DNA of 64,000 nucleotides from Sphaerulina vaccinii (GCA_022570795.1 JAKUDP010000008.1:248001-312000); one strand, 5' to 3'. Shown: positions 10,201-20,825, counted from the first letter of the stretch. The notes: generated by a model from the letters alone, not told the origin. Program-made: numbers and translations.

Positions 10201-12100
10201 AGTCTCTAGTTCTAAAGAGCCTATATAGTATCTGTTCTTCTCTTAAGAGGGAAGGCCTATTTCTTCCTTAAGAAGTTGTTAACAATCTTAAGCTAGTACT
10301 TAAAACCAAGTCTTAATTCTAGGAGTAGACTATAGATATCTATAGAGACTAGAGATAGTCTCTTAGGTCTTCTCTTTATTACTTTGCTAAGGTACTTCTT
10401 TATATTAGTAATAGAACAGACTCTACAGGTGTGCTTATCCTTTCCTTTTAGAGTTAGAATCTCCTACTTAAGGTTAGTTACCTTATAGAGGTCTTTTAGT
10501 AGACCTTTGCCAAAGTATGTAAATCTCCTATACTATAGCTCCTACTATTTTAGATCCTTTTCTAATAGTGCAGCTATAGCTATATCCTCCTCTACTTTAT
10601 TAGTATACGATAAGTAATATACTCTTTCTTATAGAAGTAGTAAAATCTTATTAATAAATAGAACACCTCCCTCAATTCTAGTCTTAACTACTATCTAACC
10701 TTTAGGAGAAATAAGGGAGAAAGAAGGTTTCTAAACTCCAAACTATTTGCTAAATTGGTTCTAAGAAACAAGGCTAACTCTAAGATTAGGTATAAAGAGT
10801 ACCTTTACTAGAAGAACTTTTCTTCCTATCTTTCCTCTTATCTATACTAACCCTCTATATATTATATAGAGATATCTACCTCCTACTTTTACCTAGACCT
10901 TCTTAATAAGTAGTTCTAGGCTTCTAAAGAGGTGAACTTAGTTAGTTATATATAATAAGGTATAGGAGTCTAAGAGCTATTACTAGGATAATAACTTGCC
11001 TTTAGCTTCTACTATAGAGTAGGCTACTTTATTAACTTTATTATTATTAGATAGTGAATTATTCCTAGATCTAGAGCCTAATAGGCCAGACTTAGATTAA
11101 CTTTCCTCTTAGGCTAAAAATCCCTTCTTAGACTTAGAGGATACCTTCTTAAGTCTAAGTAGCTAATAGCTTATCTTCTTTATAAGCTTCTTAAGGTCTT
11201 TATATAAAGATAACCTCTAAGGACCTCTCTTTAAAAGTCTCTTATTCTTAGGAGAAGGACTCCTCCTCTTTATAGAGGGTTTCCTATCCTTCCTATTAGA
11301 GCTTAGTCTAAAAGATAAGGGTGCTCTACTTCTTGGAGCTATAGTCTACTACTTAATAGCCTTCTTGGCTTTTAACAACTCGGGACAGTCTTTAAACTAG
11401 TGCTTTCTATTCTTATAGAGTAAGTACTAAGGCGGGCTTCTCCCTATAATAGAAGAATAGCTATATTCAAAGTCTATATTATCTCTTGCTTCTTAGAACT
11501 CTAGTATAAGGAGTATAGTGTCTATATCTAGGCTAGGTTAGGTTATTAGGGCATTCTTAGTTAATTCGTATAAAGGAGGGAGAGATTAGAGGAGATGTTT
11601 TATCCTCTTACTAGGTATCTAATAATAACTCTCCTAGGGATTAATCTCTATAATCCTCTTACCTAGTTTAGCAAGGTATAACTAAGCTACCCTTATTATA
11701 TCTTCTAGCCCTATCCTAAAGGTTACAAATTGCTTAACTAGTCTAATTGCTTAGGCTGTTAATACTCTACTATATTTATTCTAGAGTATTACCTATATCT
11801 CTATAGCATAATCTATTTAATACTAGGTATTAAGTTCTAGTTTATAATTATTAGAAATATAGCTTCTAATACTATATCTATATATAGCATTATCTTTAGT
11901 ATATATAGATAGGTTGAATATTACAATTCTTATACCTAGATTAGAGATTATCTCTACTCTACTCTGTCCTAGATAGTACTCTAGAGATAGGAGTCCTAAG
12001 ATAACCTCCTACTATCCTTTCCCTTCAAGCTTATCTTATTATAGCTTAAACTATCTTCTCTAGTTAGATCTTTTAAGTATAGGAATCTTGTCCCTTCTGC
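7250..12100 (-). pseudogene. gag-pol remnant of the nested Copia
   Basis: The minus strand keeps a recognisable Copia polyprotein broken by many RIP-type stops. Around 11383-11430 a CX2CX4HX4C gag knuckle has both leading Cys turned to Tyr, reading YLLYKNRKH then FKDC. Around 10416-10440 HTCRVCS matches the integrase zinc-binding end. Around 9830-9970 YIRNKLLNRL and later ISYLRV-like residues match the conserved Copia integrase tail (NRxP, HLRxFG). At 8235-8249 YINNI replaces the polymerase YVDDI, with LILII before and LIIG after. RNase H follows toward ~7250. The exact ends of gag and pol cannot be set. Confidence 0.8.
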
Positions 12101-12574
12101 CTTCTCTTTCTATATTTATAGTCGTTGAAATAAAGTAGGAAATAAGGTATATTCGTAATAGAGTCGCTTAGGCCGGCTAAGGTTCTAGAGGTTGGACTAG
12201 AAGTGTAGGTTAGTATAAAGAAGACTAGCTTCTTATATCGGTCTGGAGAAGAGGGAAAAAGGCGGTATAGTAAGTATATACTAGGACTTAGATCTATCTC
12301 TCCTAGCAGAGTTTCGGCAGTCTGCTCTCGGGCAAGACTCTTCTAGTATACTTTACTATTTGTAGTAGTAGGGAGTTATAAAGGGTATTAATTAAGAGTG
12401 AAGATATTCTACTTAACCTTATAGGGCCTTTAGTGTCTTATCTATAACTTGGGTGCAAACCAAGCTCCTTTATAGTATAGCTAGAGATGCCTCTAACTTC
12501 TAGATATTTTTAGCCGTAGGCTAGGGATACAAGTAACCTATACTAATATAGGTTGCTTAAGTTCAGTTGCTATA

Positions 12575-12588
12575 CCGGGCTCATAACC
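12575..12588 (-). other. primer-binding site of the nested Copia (initiator tRNA-Met, unmutated)
   Basis: On the minus strand GGTTATGAGCCCGG directly follows the 5' LTR (12589-12936). It is complementary to CCGGGCUCAUAAC(C) in the anticodon arm of initiator tRNA-Met. It equals the outer element's site except for one G-to-A there. Confidence 0.8.
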
Positions 12589-12936
12589 TATCGAAAATGG
12601 CTCCTCTAAAGTAATCTAATAAAGGACACCCTAGATTCCCAAATATCGGAGGTAAAGGTAGATAATAAGTAGAGTTAAACTTGGGATTAATCTTTTACTA
12701 GCTAACACTTAGGGAGATGTAGTACTATATTAGGAACTAAAGAACTATTTAGAGAAGATAAGTTAATTAAGTTAGTTAAGTTAGAGAAAAGAGAGAAACC
12801 TCCACCTATATAGAAAGCTATGTTCCTCCCCTAAGTCACCTAATCTGTCCTAATCGGGATAGACCCTACTAAGCGCCAAGGATACTATTTACTAACTCCT
12901 AAGATATTACTCTATCTTGTCTACCAATCTTCAACA
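12589..12936 (-). repeat. LTR of the nested Copia element (right; 5' LTR in element orientation)
   Basis: Matches 6181-6530 along its whole length (348 against 350 bp), ending CTTCAACA and starting TATCGAAAATGG. It keeps more TG and CA than the left copy, for example AAAATGGCTCC against AAAATAGCTCC. Confidence 0.92.
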
Positions 12937-12941
12937 TATAC
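12937..12941. repeat. right target-site duplication (TATAC) of the nested element
   Basis: Exact copy of 6176-6180. The reading frame of the outer element's pol resumes here. Confidence 0.87.
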
Positions 12942-15900
12942 TAAGGTAACTTACTATAAGGTAATAGTATATAATACTCGGTTATATAGGCAAAGAGAGA
13001 TTAAGAGAGTTCTATAGGCACGTTCTTAGCGTAGAGGTTATAGGGGATATAGAGAAGGACTTAGATAAGCTGCATATAGAAGACTATAAGGTTTGCGCTA
13101 CTAGTAAGAGTATATATATTTACTTACGTATCGAACAATTATAAGAAACAACCCCTTTCGGCTATATTATTATAGATACCTACTTCTTTATAGAGGCGTA
13201 TAACGGCTCTAAATATATGCTTTACCTTATAGACCTTGTAACGTTACTAGAGTTTGTAGAAGCTACTACGTTCAAGAAAGGCGAGACGCTTACTAATATA
13301 ATTATAAAGGTTATTTAATTAGCTAACTTAATAGATCGCGTAGTCGTACGGCTTAGTACTAATATAGATACTATACTAATTAATCCTTAAGGGATAACGA
13401 CTAAGTACTTCGAAACTATATTAAGAGATAAGGGTATTCGGTAGATACTAGCTATAAAGGAAGGGTATTACTAATTGCTAGCCGAAATATATAGCAAACG
13501 ACTAATCGACACTATACGTTGCCTCGTATAATAAAGCAACCTTGGTATTAAACTCTAGCCTAAGTATATATACGCAGCTATATATATACTTAATCGACTG
13601 CCTATACCTAGCAAACGTAGTAGCAAAATACTAATTAAGTTAGTAACCGGATAGAAGCTAAACCTCTTAAACCTCTATATATTTAGCTATAAGGCCTATG
13701 TTTATAAGGTTAGTATAGACCAACCTAAGAAGCTAGAAAAGATACTAGCACGAGCTTATATTAGCTACCTCTATAGCTTTATTAGTAATAATATATATAG
13801 AGTATAGGTACCGTCTTAAAAGTATATAATTACTACCTCCTATATACGCTTTAACGAGAGGTAGTTCTATCGACTAGGCGACTTGGACATTATAGTTATT
13901 ATACCTAGCTTAGTAGACAATATCGACATACCTTATATAGATATAGAAAAGGCGGTTGCGGCTAAGTTATATAATCTATAGTTATTAGGTTAACGTGCAA
14001 CCGATCTAGTATAACGACTAATCGCAGATACTCCGCACAACGCCGATAATTATATATAAGAGCCCTCGGCTAATTAGAGCCCTGCAAATACCTCTAATAA
14101 CTCGCAGGTTGCGACGGAAATAGCGGCAAAAGTTATAGAATAGCTATTTCTAGGCAATATACTAACTTTGCTACCCGAGCAGGATTACCCGTAATACTCG
14201 ATATAGGCAGATCTTACTTAGAATCGGGGGTACAAAGATATAGAAGCTCCTTCTAGTATATAGATACTACTATCGGAGGAGCCCGAATATCCCTATAGTC
14301 CCTCTAAAGGGGTAAGAGCGCCCGAGATTAATATTAAGATAATCGATAACAAATTATAGTTTCCTTCGAAACGCCTATATACGATAGACTATAGACTATA
14401 TAGTAATAGTGCAGATAAACTAAGGTATAGGGAATACCCTACTATTATACCGGATATAGGACCCCTACTACTACCGCCTCTACTACTATAGCTAGATTAA
14501 GGGGTAGAACTTACTAGCTTAACGCCTAAGCCGGTAAGATATACTATAGACGATCTAGTACGTATTATATTAAGTAGATTAAGTGCTAATAATAATATAA
14601 TACTACTATTTACGACAAACTACGAAGCTTATGCCCTTACCGATATAACGTAGCTTAGTACGCAATCTAACCTTATATAGCTTTCTAAGCTATCTTATTA
14701 TAGTATAACTACAACGCAGAGTCTATAGCTATATAGTATAGTAGTATTAATAGTATTAATAACTATAATAAGCTATAAGTAAGATAGAACGTTATACTAT
14801 CGCAATTTGCTACTAGAACTAAGAGGCTAGAAAGCTATAAAAAAATATAAACGAGCTATAGAATTTACTACCGCAGCGCACTTAGAATAGAACAAACTTA
14901 TAGAAATAAATACTTTTCTATAGGTAGATAAGTTAGAAGTACCTATAAGTAAATGCAAGCTTCTACCTAGTTTGCTATTAACCTAGGTATTTAAATACAA
15001 ATTCGATAAATAGTCTTATTACGTACGAGACAAGGCACGACTATATATACGTAGCGACCTTTAAGGTACTATATTCGATACTTATATAGCTATAGTAATA
15101 GCGTACATATTCTACTTCTACTATATATTAGCTACTACCTTCGGAATAGAAATAGAACAATTTGACGTTATTAACGCGTTTCTTAATACCTTACTACCTT
15201 ATACTATATATATATAGGCGCCTAAGGGGTTTAGATAGAAGGGCAAAGTATTACGGTTATTACGAGTACTCTACGGCCTTAAAGAAGCCCCTATATTATA
15301 GTAGGCTAAGTTTACTATATTACTTTTAGAGTTTGGCTTGCATCCGATACTAGACGTTCTATACCTATACTACGATAATAAGGGTATACTAGTCTTCTTC
15401 TACGTAGACAATATTATTATAATCTACTATAAGAAGAATAAAGTATACGTATAAGCCCTTAAACGACGACTATTCGAATATTACGATATAACTTTATAAG
15501 GTAAAGTAAAGTAGTTTCTTAGTATTAAAATCTATAGAGATAGAGCCAAAAAGCTTATATACCTCTCGTAATAGGAGTATATTAAGTATATAGCACGAAG
15601 GTTTAGTATTACTCTAGGTAACAAATAGACTAATACGCCTATGCCTGCAAATATAGATTAGTCCGTACCTAAGGGCTACTATGCCGAGAAATAGCTAGTT
15701 CTTAACTACTAATAACGCGTTAGTTTAATTAACTAGTATGCTATTAAAACAAGGCCAGACGTTGCAAAAGTAGCCTCTATACTTAGTCGTTACTTGGTTA
15801 ATCTAACGAAAGCATACCTCCGAGCCGCAAACTACTATATTCGATACTTCTTATAAACCAAGCTGTTATACTTAGTCTATAGTTACTTTAAGGCTTACTT

Positions 15901-16395
15901 ACTATATATATATAGTAATAAAGTACCTCTATTATAATAAAGTAGCTTCCTTAGTACCTCCGACGCTAGCTTTGTAGATTATAGTAACTTCAAGAGCTCT
16001 AAGGGCTACGTATTCTTCGTATTTAGTAGACTAACCTCGTAGAAAGCTAGTAAGCAATCGACTATTACGAAAAGTACTACTAAGGCCGAACTTACTATAT
16101 TATTATACGCCGGAAGCAAGCTTATTTAGTAGCAATTACTATTTAAACAACTATCTATTATATTCGATAATATACTAACCCTCTACTACGATAACTAATA
16201 AACGATTCGATTAATAACTAAGGAAGGCACGGTTAATAGTAAGCTTCGATACGTTAATATATACTAATACTAGCTACGACAAGAGGTATAGAACAACGAG
16301 CTTAACGTCGAATATATACCGATATAAAATATACCTATAGACAGCCTTACTAAACTACTTACTATATAATAATAATAGTAGTTTATTATATAGCT
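12942..16395 (+). pseudogene. integrase-reverse transcriptase-RNase H remnant of the outer Copia
   Basis: One plus-strand frame with numerous TAG/TAA codons covers the Copia pol core. The GAG-pre-integrase end lies around 13000-13130. The integrase core follows, with IDTYFF and NGSKYMLYLIDLVT at ~13160-13250, then LNRLPIPSK near 13590. Reverse transcriptase has NAFLNT at ~15170, APKGF and LYGLKEAP near 15220-15290, and a polymerase box YVDN at 15401-15412 (YVDD in active elements). RNase H is marked by TSDASFVDY at ~15957-15985 and YYDNQQTIRL near 16190. No stretch of useful length is free of stops, so no protein is expected. Confidence 0.85.
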
Positions 16396-16609
16396 AGGCC
16401 TTTAACCGATACCGACGCCTAATATATAGGAAACGAGCGACACTCGCTTACTAAGTATATACTAAAACGAGTCTAAGAAACCCTCCTTAGTAGGAATCGA
16501 TACGATAGTAGATAGCGAGGTAGCTACTAGTAGTACCTAGGTATAATAGTATATATCTGCTTTAGGAAGGAGGTCGACAGACAACTACTATATATAATAC
16601 TATATTAGT

Positions 16610-16619
16610 TGAAGGGGTG
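16610..16619 (+). other. polypurine tract of the outer Copia
   Basis: TGAAGGGGTG directly precedes the right LTR start (TGTTGCGC), the expected plus-strand priming site. Confidence 0.65.
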
Positions 16620-16843
16620 TGTTGCGCAGATAGCCGAAAATACTAAATATAAGCTAAGAATACGGGAAAACTAGCCCTCTAGGCTTGTATAGAGATTTCT
16701 CAGATCTTAGCGAGCAATTTAGTATATAGAACGTACTATAGATTGCTTAGAACAATTAGTTGTTGACTCCTACACGATCTGATCCATATATTCCGATATT
16801 CATGAAATTGCCAAGTGATTACGTAATTGACTGCCTCGCATCA
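16620..16843 (+). repeat. right (3') LTR of the outer Copia element
   Basis: 224 bp from TGTTGCGC to GCATCA. The first ~118 bp are RIP-mutated relative to the left LTR. The last ~82 bp (from TTGTTGAC on) keep their TG and CA. It ends 139 bp before the start codon at 16983, so it may contribute to that gene's promoter. Confidence 0.93.
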
Positions 16844-16848
16844 CCTTC
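16844..16848. repeat. right target-site duplication (CCTTC) of the outer Copia
   Basis: Exact copy of 4104-4108. Sequence composition is normal from here on. Confidence 0.9.
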
Positions 16849-16982
16849 TCACGACATCCTTGCTCGTCGAGCTTCTGTCGCCTTAGTTTACCCGATATCA
16901 CATTCGGAAGAGATGGGGATGGAGTGGTATACTTCGCTCCGCCCCTGTCCAGACAGGCAGGAGCGAAGAGGAAGGTACATCA

Positions 16983-19289
16983 ATGCGGAACACAAGGCAT
17001 ATTATTCTGCAAGCAAGAGTTGGCAAGAGAGCACACGTGAAAGTCTCCCGGTGTCGATGGCAGAACCAGCAGAGACGATGGTTTGGCGGCTACGAAGATG
17101 CTACAGAGTACGATGAAGATTTCGACGAGGAGTCTGGACACGCTCGTCTGGCTGGAGATATACCTCAAGGGCACGGACTGTTCATGGGAACAGTCGTGGC
17201 GAAGCATGCAGCCGAGAAAGTTGACCTACCGGACCTGATATCTTGCATCGAGCCTAGATCTCGGGGGAAGTCTTCGCGTCCGAACAGAACGCCATCTCTG
17301 CTGATACTGCTACTTACGCCTTCCTTTGCCACTCGGGCTGTGGACTCGAAACTGCCTCTAGAGATCCTCTCGCGTCTACGCGCTTCTGCTACAATAGCGA
17401 AATCGTGCGACGTCGTCACGGCTGTAGTGGACCGACTGCCTGTGCCAGAGAGCTCGGCTTTTGGTAGAGAAGGTCTGGCCTATGCTTTAATCACAGACCC
17501 AGCACCTTTGTACGCCGACTCCCATGTTACGCGATATCCAGGCTCAAAGGACACAAGCTCGCTGCTGTTCGAGATCCCTCCCAGCAAAGACCACGGAAGG
17601 CCTGACATCACGACACTACTTGAAGTACCTTTAGCTTCAACTGACCATATAAATGGACTACCTTCGACCTTGCTTCGTGCGCACTACAAGATGAAGCCTG
17701 GCACTCACAGCTTGTACAGGATGGCATCTAATCACTTAATATCACAGACAATTCGCTTGCCTTTCGCGGCATATCATAACACTCTCTCATACCGTGCACC
17801 ACTCGTACCGCTCACCACCTTCAGAACAATTGAAGGCAGTCAAGATAATGTCATTCTGCGCACGCAAGCGACCATTGCCTTCGATTCCAACGAAGTTCAC
17901 TTCACTGGGAGAGACAAGGATTTCATCTGGGACGAGAAACGACAGCAATATGTTCACGCCAGTGAGCTAGGGTTCCCGGCCGCGAAGGAAGTAACAAGTC
18001 GACTACGAGACTACTTCTGCACCACCAGCGTGGGACGCTATCGTCCTGATGTCTGGGCTTTGGTAGTGCCATGGCGATCTGCAGAGTACAGAGCCGGGAG
18101 TCGGACAGAGAATCAGCTGAAGAGATTACATGCTCACGACATCGAGAGGCTGTGGCCAAAAACTCCGTCCAGAGACTCCTACAGGTTTGCACACAGGGAC
18201 AAAGCACACGACTTCTTCCACACACTCCGCAGCGGGCGGTTCTTTGGATCATTCCGAGCTGGGGCACGCTTGTTCAAAGTGCTTTCGCGTAGAGATGGTC
18301 ACACAGTAGGACCCACTGGATCACTCACGCTGGACCCGTCCTTGCAGCATCTGGGCACGAGTGAGGTGGGTGGCGACCCCGAACAACTCCCTACTCAGGA
18401 CGAAGATCTCGTTGCTATGAGACAGCCAATCATGGAAGAAGGCGAGATTGTCATGTTCTTCATATCCAGAAGCTCAGATACCGATCGTGCTGTACAACAA
18501 GGCCTGCTAGTCGATGTTGAGAAAGAGACAGAACAGGACGCCATAATCTTCGGCGTGATACCGCGGGATGGCGATGCTGTTTATGAGGAGACTTTACGAC
18601 AGACCGATCGGGAGAAGTCAGACCAGGTTGTGCACTATGCAGACCGTTTTGGTGCACTCTCCATGAGAGGCATGGCCCTCACGGTGACTGACAGTGCTCA
18701 AAAACATTCTTCCGAACCCACGAGAACCAAGTTGGATGTGCCATTTGGCCGTGTTGGCCTGGGAATGGATCTTGCATCCATGAGACGCGACGATGCAGCC
18801 TTTGGCGAATTTGGCAAGCATCCTGATGCGCCAGAGGGCAGTGGGTACTGGAGACTCCAATCGCTGGTCATGGATTCTGCGAAGGCTGTTAGCGACACCG
18901 CTCTCGATCCTGCAACCAGGCAAGTACGAGCTCAGGCCTATGAAACCCAGAGATCCTTACAAGAGGCTGCTGCTCACCGCCGCGAGACACGGCTACCTGA
19001 GAAGTATAGGAACTTGCCAAAGCTTGACGATGTCAGTCGTAAAGAGCTCGTCCGAGACGGACGCTGCCTTAGATGTCGCGAGCATGGCCATCATGCGCAC
19101 GAGGCAATCTGTATCTTCCAGCAGTTCGGGAGTATGCCGCACATGCGCTCACGAGCTGCTCAATATGCGATGCTTGACGATGGTTTCCGCACTGCAGGAG
19201 AGTCCGATAGACCCGTAGAGGCACGCCACGCTATCACAGTCACTGATGAGAGAGACTCTGGCAATGCATCCTTTCTCGACACGCTGTAG
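16983..19289 (+). CDS. 768-aa protein, possibly mitochondrial and FIST-domain-like
   Basis: One uninterrupted frame from ATG to TAG. The first 33 residues are rich in Arg/Lys/Gln and lack acidic residues (MRNTRHIILQARVGKRAHVK...), which suits a mitochondrial presequence. Residues ~100-270 (SLLILLLTPSFA, then VVTAVVDRLPV and GREGLAYALI) and ~390-480 (FKVLSRRDG, a SLTLDPS segment, EEGEIVMFF) loosely resemble fungal FIST-domain proteins, a predicted small-ligand sensory fold. I hold this assignment weakly. Near residue 700 CLRCREHGHHAHEAIC resembles a single zinc-knuckle-like site. The codon usage is normal, so this is host DNA and not part of the retrotransposon. The Copia LTR ends 139 bp upstream, inside the likely promoter. 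Confidence 0.65.
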   Translation: MRNTRHIILQARVGKRAHVKVSRCRWQNQQRRWFGGYEDATEYDEDFDEESGHARLAGDIPQGHGLFMGTVVAKHAAEKVDLPDLISCIEPRSRGKSSRPNRTPSLLILLLTPSFATRAVDSKLPLEILSRLRASATIAKSCDVVTAVVDRLPVPESSAFGREGLAYALITDPAPLYADSHVTRYPGSKDTSSLLFEIPPSKDHGRPDITTLLEVPLASTDHINGLPSTLLRAHYKMKPGTHSLYRMASNHLISQTIRLPFAAYHNTLSYRAPLVPLTTFRTIEGSQDNVILRTQATIAFDSNEVHFTGRDKDFIWDEKRQQYVHASELGFPAAKEVTSRLRDYFCTTSVGRYRPDVWALVVPWRSAEYRAGSRTENQLKRLHAHDIERLWPKTPSRDSYRFAHRDKAHDFFHTLRSGRFFGSFRAGARLFKVLSRRDGHTVGPTGSLTLDPSLQHLGTSEVGGDPEQLPTQDEDLVAMRQPIMEEGEIVMFFISRSSDTDRAVQQGLLVDVEKETEQDAIIFGVIPRDGDAVYEETLRQTDREKSDQVVHYADRFGALSMRGMALTVTDSAQKHSSEPTRTKLDVPFGRVGLGMDLASMRRDDAAFGEFGKHPDAPEGSGYWRLQSLVMDSAKAVSDTALDPATRQVRAQAYETQRSLQEAAAHRRETRLPEKYRNLPKLDDVSRKELVRDGRCLRCREHGHHAHEAICIFQQFGSMPHMRSRAAQYAMLDDGFRTAGESDRPVEARHAITVTDERDSGNASFLDTL

Positions 19290-19640
19290 AGAACCGAGAT
19301 AGAACGAGGCTGTCACAATCGGCATTCGCTGTCCAGTCGTGGCAGAACATTATATGTACGTGCATCTCGTTCCTTCGTAGGCATAACACTATGACTTGAT
19401 ATTCAACGTGCTACAAAGCTTCGTAGAAGCATGGCTTTTGGTGTGAGCTGCGAGAATACTGACAGAATAGATGCCATGGTAATGCAAATCTTGGTAACGC
19501 TGATACGTGGTAGGCCTGGAGCTTATCTCATGGACAACTACTTGAGTCATCTCTGACGTGACATTAATAACACTCCTGCGAGATCCATTGCTCGACATAT
19601 CACGACTCCAAGTAAAACACAAGAGACTTCCACACGCAAC
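19290..19640. other. intergenic, promoter of the next 2EXR-like gene
   Basis: No coding or RNA feature recognised; ordinary composition. Confidence 0.5.
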
Positions 19641-20459
19641 ATGGAGCACTCCGCCTTCAACAAACTTCCTGGCGAGATCCGAAATACGATATGGGAATAC
19701 GCTCTGACTGTAGATGCTGTAGAGCTGACAATCAGACCTGGCTACCTGCGTCCGCGGCTTCACGATGCCTCGACATATGCACTCACAAAGACATGTCGGC
19801 AGATCAGAGCAGAATCTACGCCTTTCTTCCTCTCCAACCGCATCAAGCTAGAAGTCATCACATGTGAAGACTATCCTACCAAAGAGTACGATATTCACCT
19901 CATGACCGAGACATTAAAAGCCTGGGCTCGTTTTTACAGCAACAATCTTTATCAGTGCCTCACGCGGCTGGAACTACACCTTAGAGGGTACAACACCAAT
20001 GGAAGCTCGCGCCTGTCTTACGATGATGCCAACGGATCTCGCATAGTTGAGCGCGATGCGAACTTACACGAGGCCGAAGTCTTCCTCGTCTACCTCCAGA
20101 AGCATTTCATCGAACACTTTGGTCTAACAGGTGCGCGACTTATATTACACAATAAGTGGACGCACGAACCGCGCTTTTGGTTCAAGCCCATGGTTCTCGA
20201 CTTCAGTGCTCACAACTCATGGACAATGCTGAGGCGCATCTTTGAAGAGAGGCAAAAAGCGGAATATGGTATCGATGGCTTTGAGAACGAAATATACGAC
20301 AGCGCGCGTTCAGAGAGGGATGACTTGAGATGCTGCTTAGTTCGACTGGACGCTCTCTTGGACGCGCTTGATCGTAACCCTCAATGGATATGGACTTCAC
20401 CGGATCCGAAGGAAGAAGAGAGCGATTACTGGGACAGTGAGAGCGACGAGGAGAATTGA
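19641..20459 (+). CDS. 2EXR/F-box-like family protein
   Basis: Single-exon 272-aa protein beginning MEHSAFNKLPGEIRNTIWEYAL. It then has YALTKTCRQIRAESTPFFLS around residues 47-66, both hallmarks of the fungal 2EXR family. The middle is helical and the C-terminus is acidic (KEEESDYWDSESDEEN). No enzymatic motif is visible. It is the first of three such genes between 19.6 and 22.3 kb, all on the right side of the Copia insertion. The function of the family is largely unknown. Confidence 0.75.
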   Translation: MEHSAFNKLPGEIRNTIWEYALTVDAVELTIRPGYLRPRLHDASTYALTKTCRQIRAESTPFFLSNRIKLEVITCEDYPTKEYDIHLMTETLKAWARFYSNNLYQCLTRLELHLRGYNTNGSSRLSYDDANGSRIVERDANLHEAEVFLVYLQKHFIEHFGLTGARLILHNKWTHEPRFWFKPMVLDFSAHNSWTMLRRIFEERQKAEYGIDGFENEIYDSARSERDDLRCCLVRLDALLDALDRNPQWIWTSPDPKEEESDYWDSESDEEN

Positions 20460-20825
20460 GCATGATCTTGGCTTTTTTCGCGAGTTCCGGAACTGCTACT
20501 CCCTTGGTGCAGAGAATGGAACATATGAAGACATAAAACTCTAAGACAGATTTTGTATCAGCCCTTTCTCCGATACCTAAATCGGAACGGGATTCTCCAC
20601 ACCACTCCTGCCTCTCCAATGTTCTCATCGCTCTGTAGACATCATGGTCATACTTGAGTAGTACTAAAAGCTGGCGAAGCATGAAAGCTATCCACCTCTA
20701 TCGAAAGGCCAACAGGCTCTCCGAGTCTGGGTATGTCTGCCTCTCAGCTGAAGTTCACTTCCCACCATACCCTCAACCTCTCAGTTCCCGTATAGACCTT
20801 TCTCCTCATCAGAGAGAGCCTATTC
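20460..20825. other. short intergenic stretch
   Basis: Separates two convergent genes. I see no gene or repeat here. Confidence 0.45.

Larger units (their letters stand above)
6181..12936 (-). mobile_element. second Ty1/Copia LTR retrotransposon, nested and inverted
   Basis: This 6,756-bp element sits inside the pol gene of the outer Copia, between its pre-integrase and integrase parts. It has 350/348-bp LTRs, a TATAC duplication, a tRNA-iMet primer site at its right end (12575-12588) and a polypurine tract at its left end (6531-6539), so it is transcribed right to left. On the minus strand the order is gag zinc knuckle (~11.4 kb), integrase (~10.4-9.7 kb), reverse transcriptase with a degraded YVDD box (8235-8249), RNase H. 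TAG/TAA stops replace Gln and Trp codons throughout. An extra open frame on the opposite strand lies between RNase H and the left LTR. Confidence 0.93.
4109..16843 (+). mobile_element. Ty1/Copia LTR retrotransposon, RIP-degraded, with a nested second element
   Basis: Outer element of 12,735 bp. It has 224-bp LTRs (4109-4332 and 16620-16843), a primer-binding site (4333-4345), a polypurine tract just before the right LTR and a perfect 5-bp target duplication. Removing the nested insertion and its duplicated target leaves about 5.97 kb, a normal full-length Copia size. The plus-strand order is gag, protease/GAG-pre-integrase, integrase, reverse transcriptase, RNase H, which is Copia and not Gypsy order. 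The frame is readable but riddled with TAG/TAA where Gln (CAG/CAA) or Trp (TGG) would be expected. This, with the extreme TpA density, is the signature of RIP. The element is not autonomous in its present state. Confidence 0.95.

Noticed and set aside
4109..16843. Gypsy-type element, giant Starship-like element or CRISPR-like array
   Set aside because: Integrase precedes reverse transcriptase, which is Copia order. No tyrosine recombinase captain gene and no regularly spaced short repeats were found.
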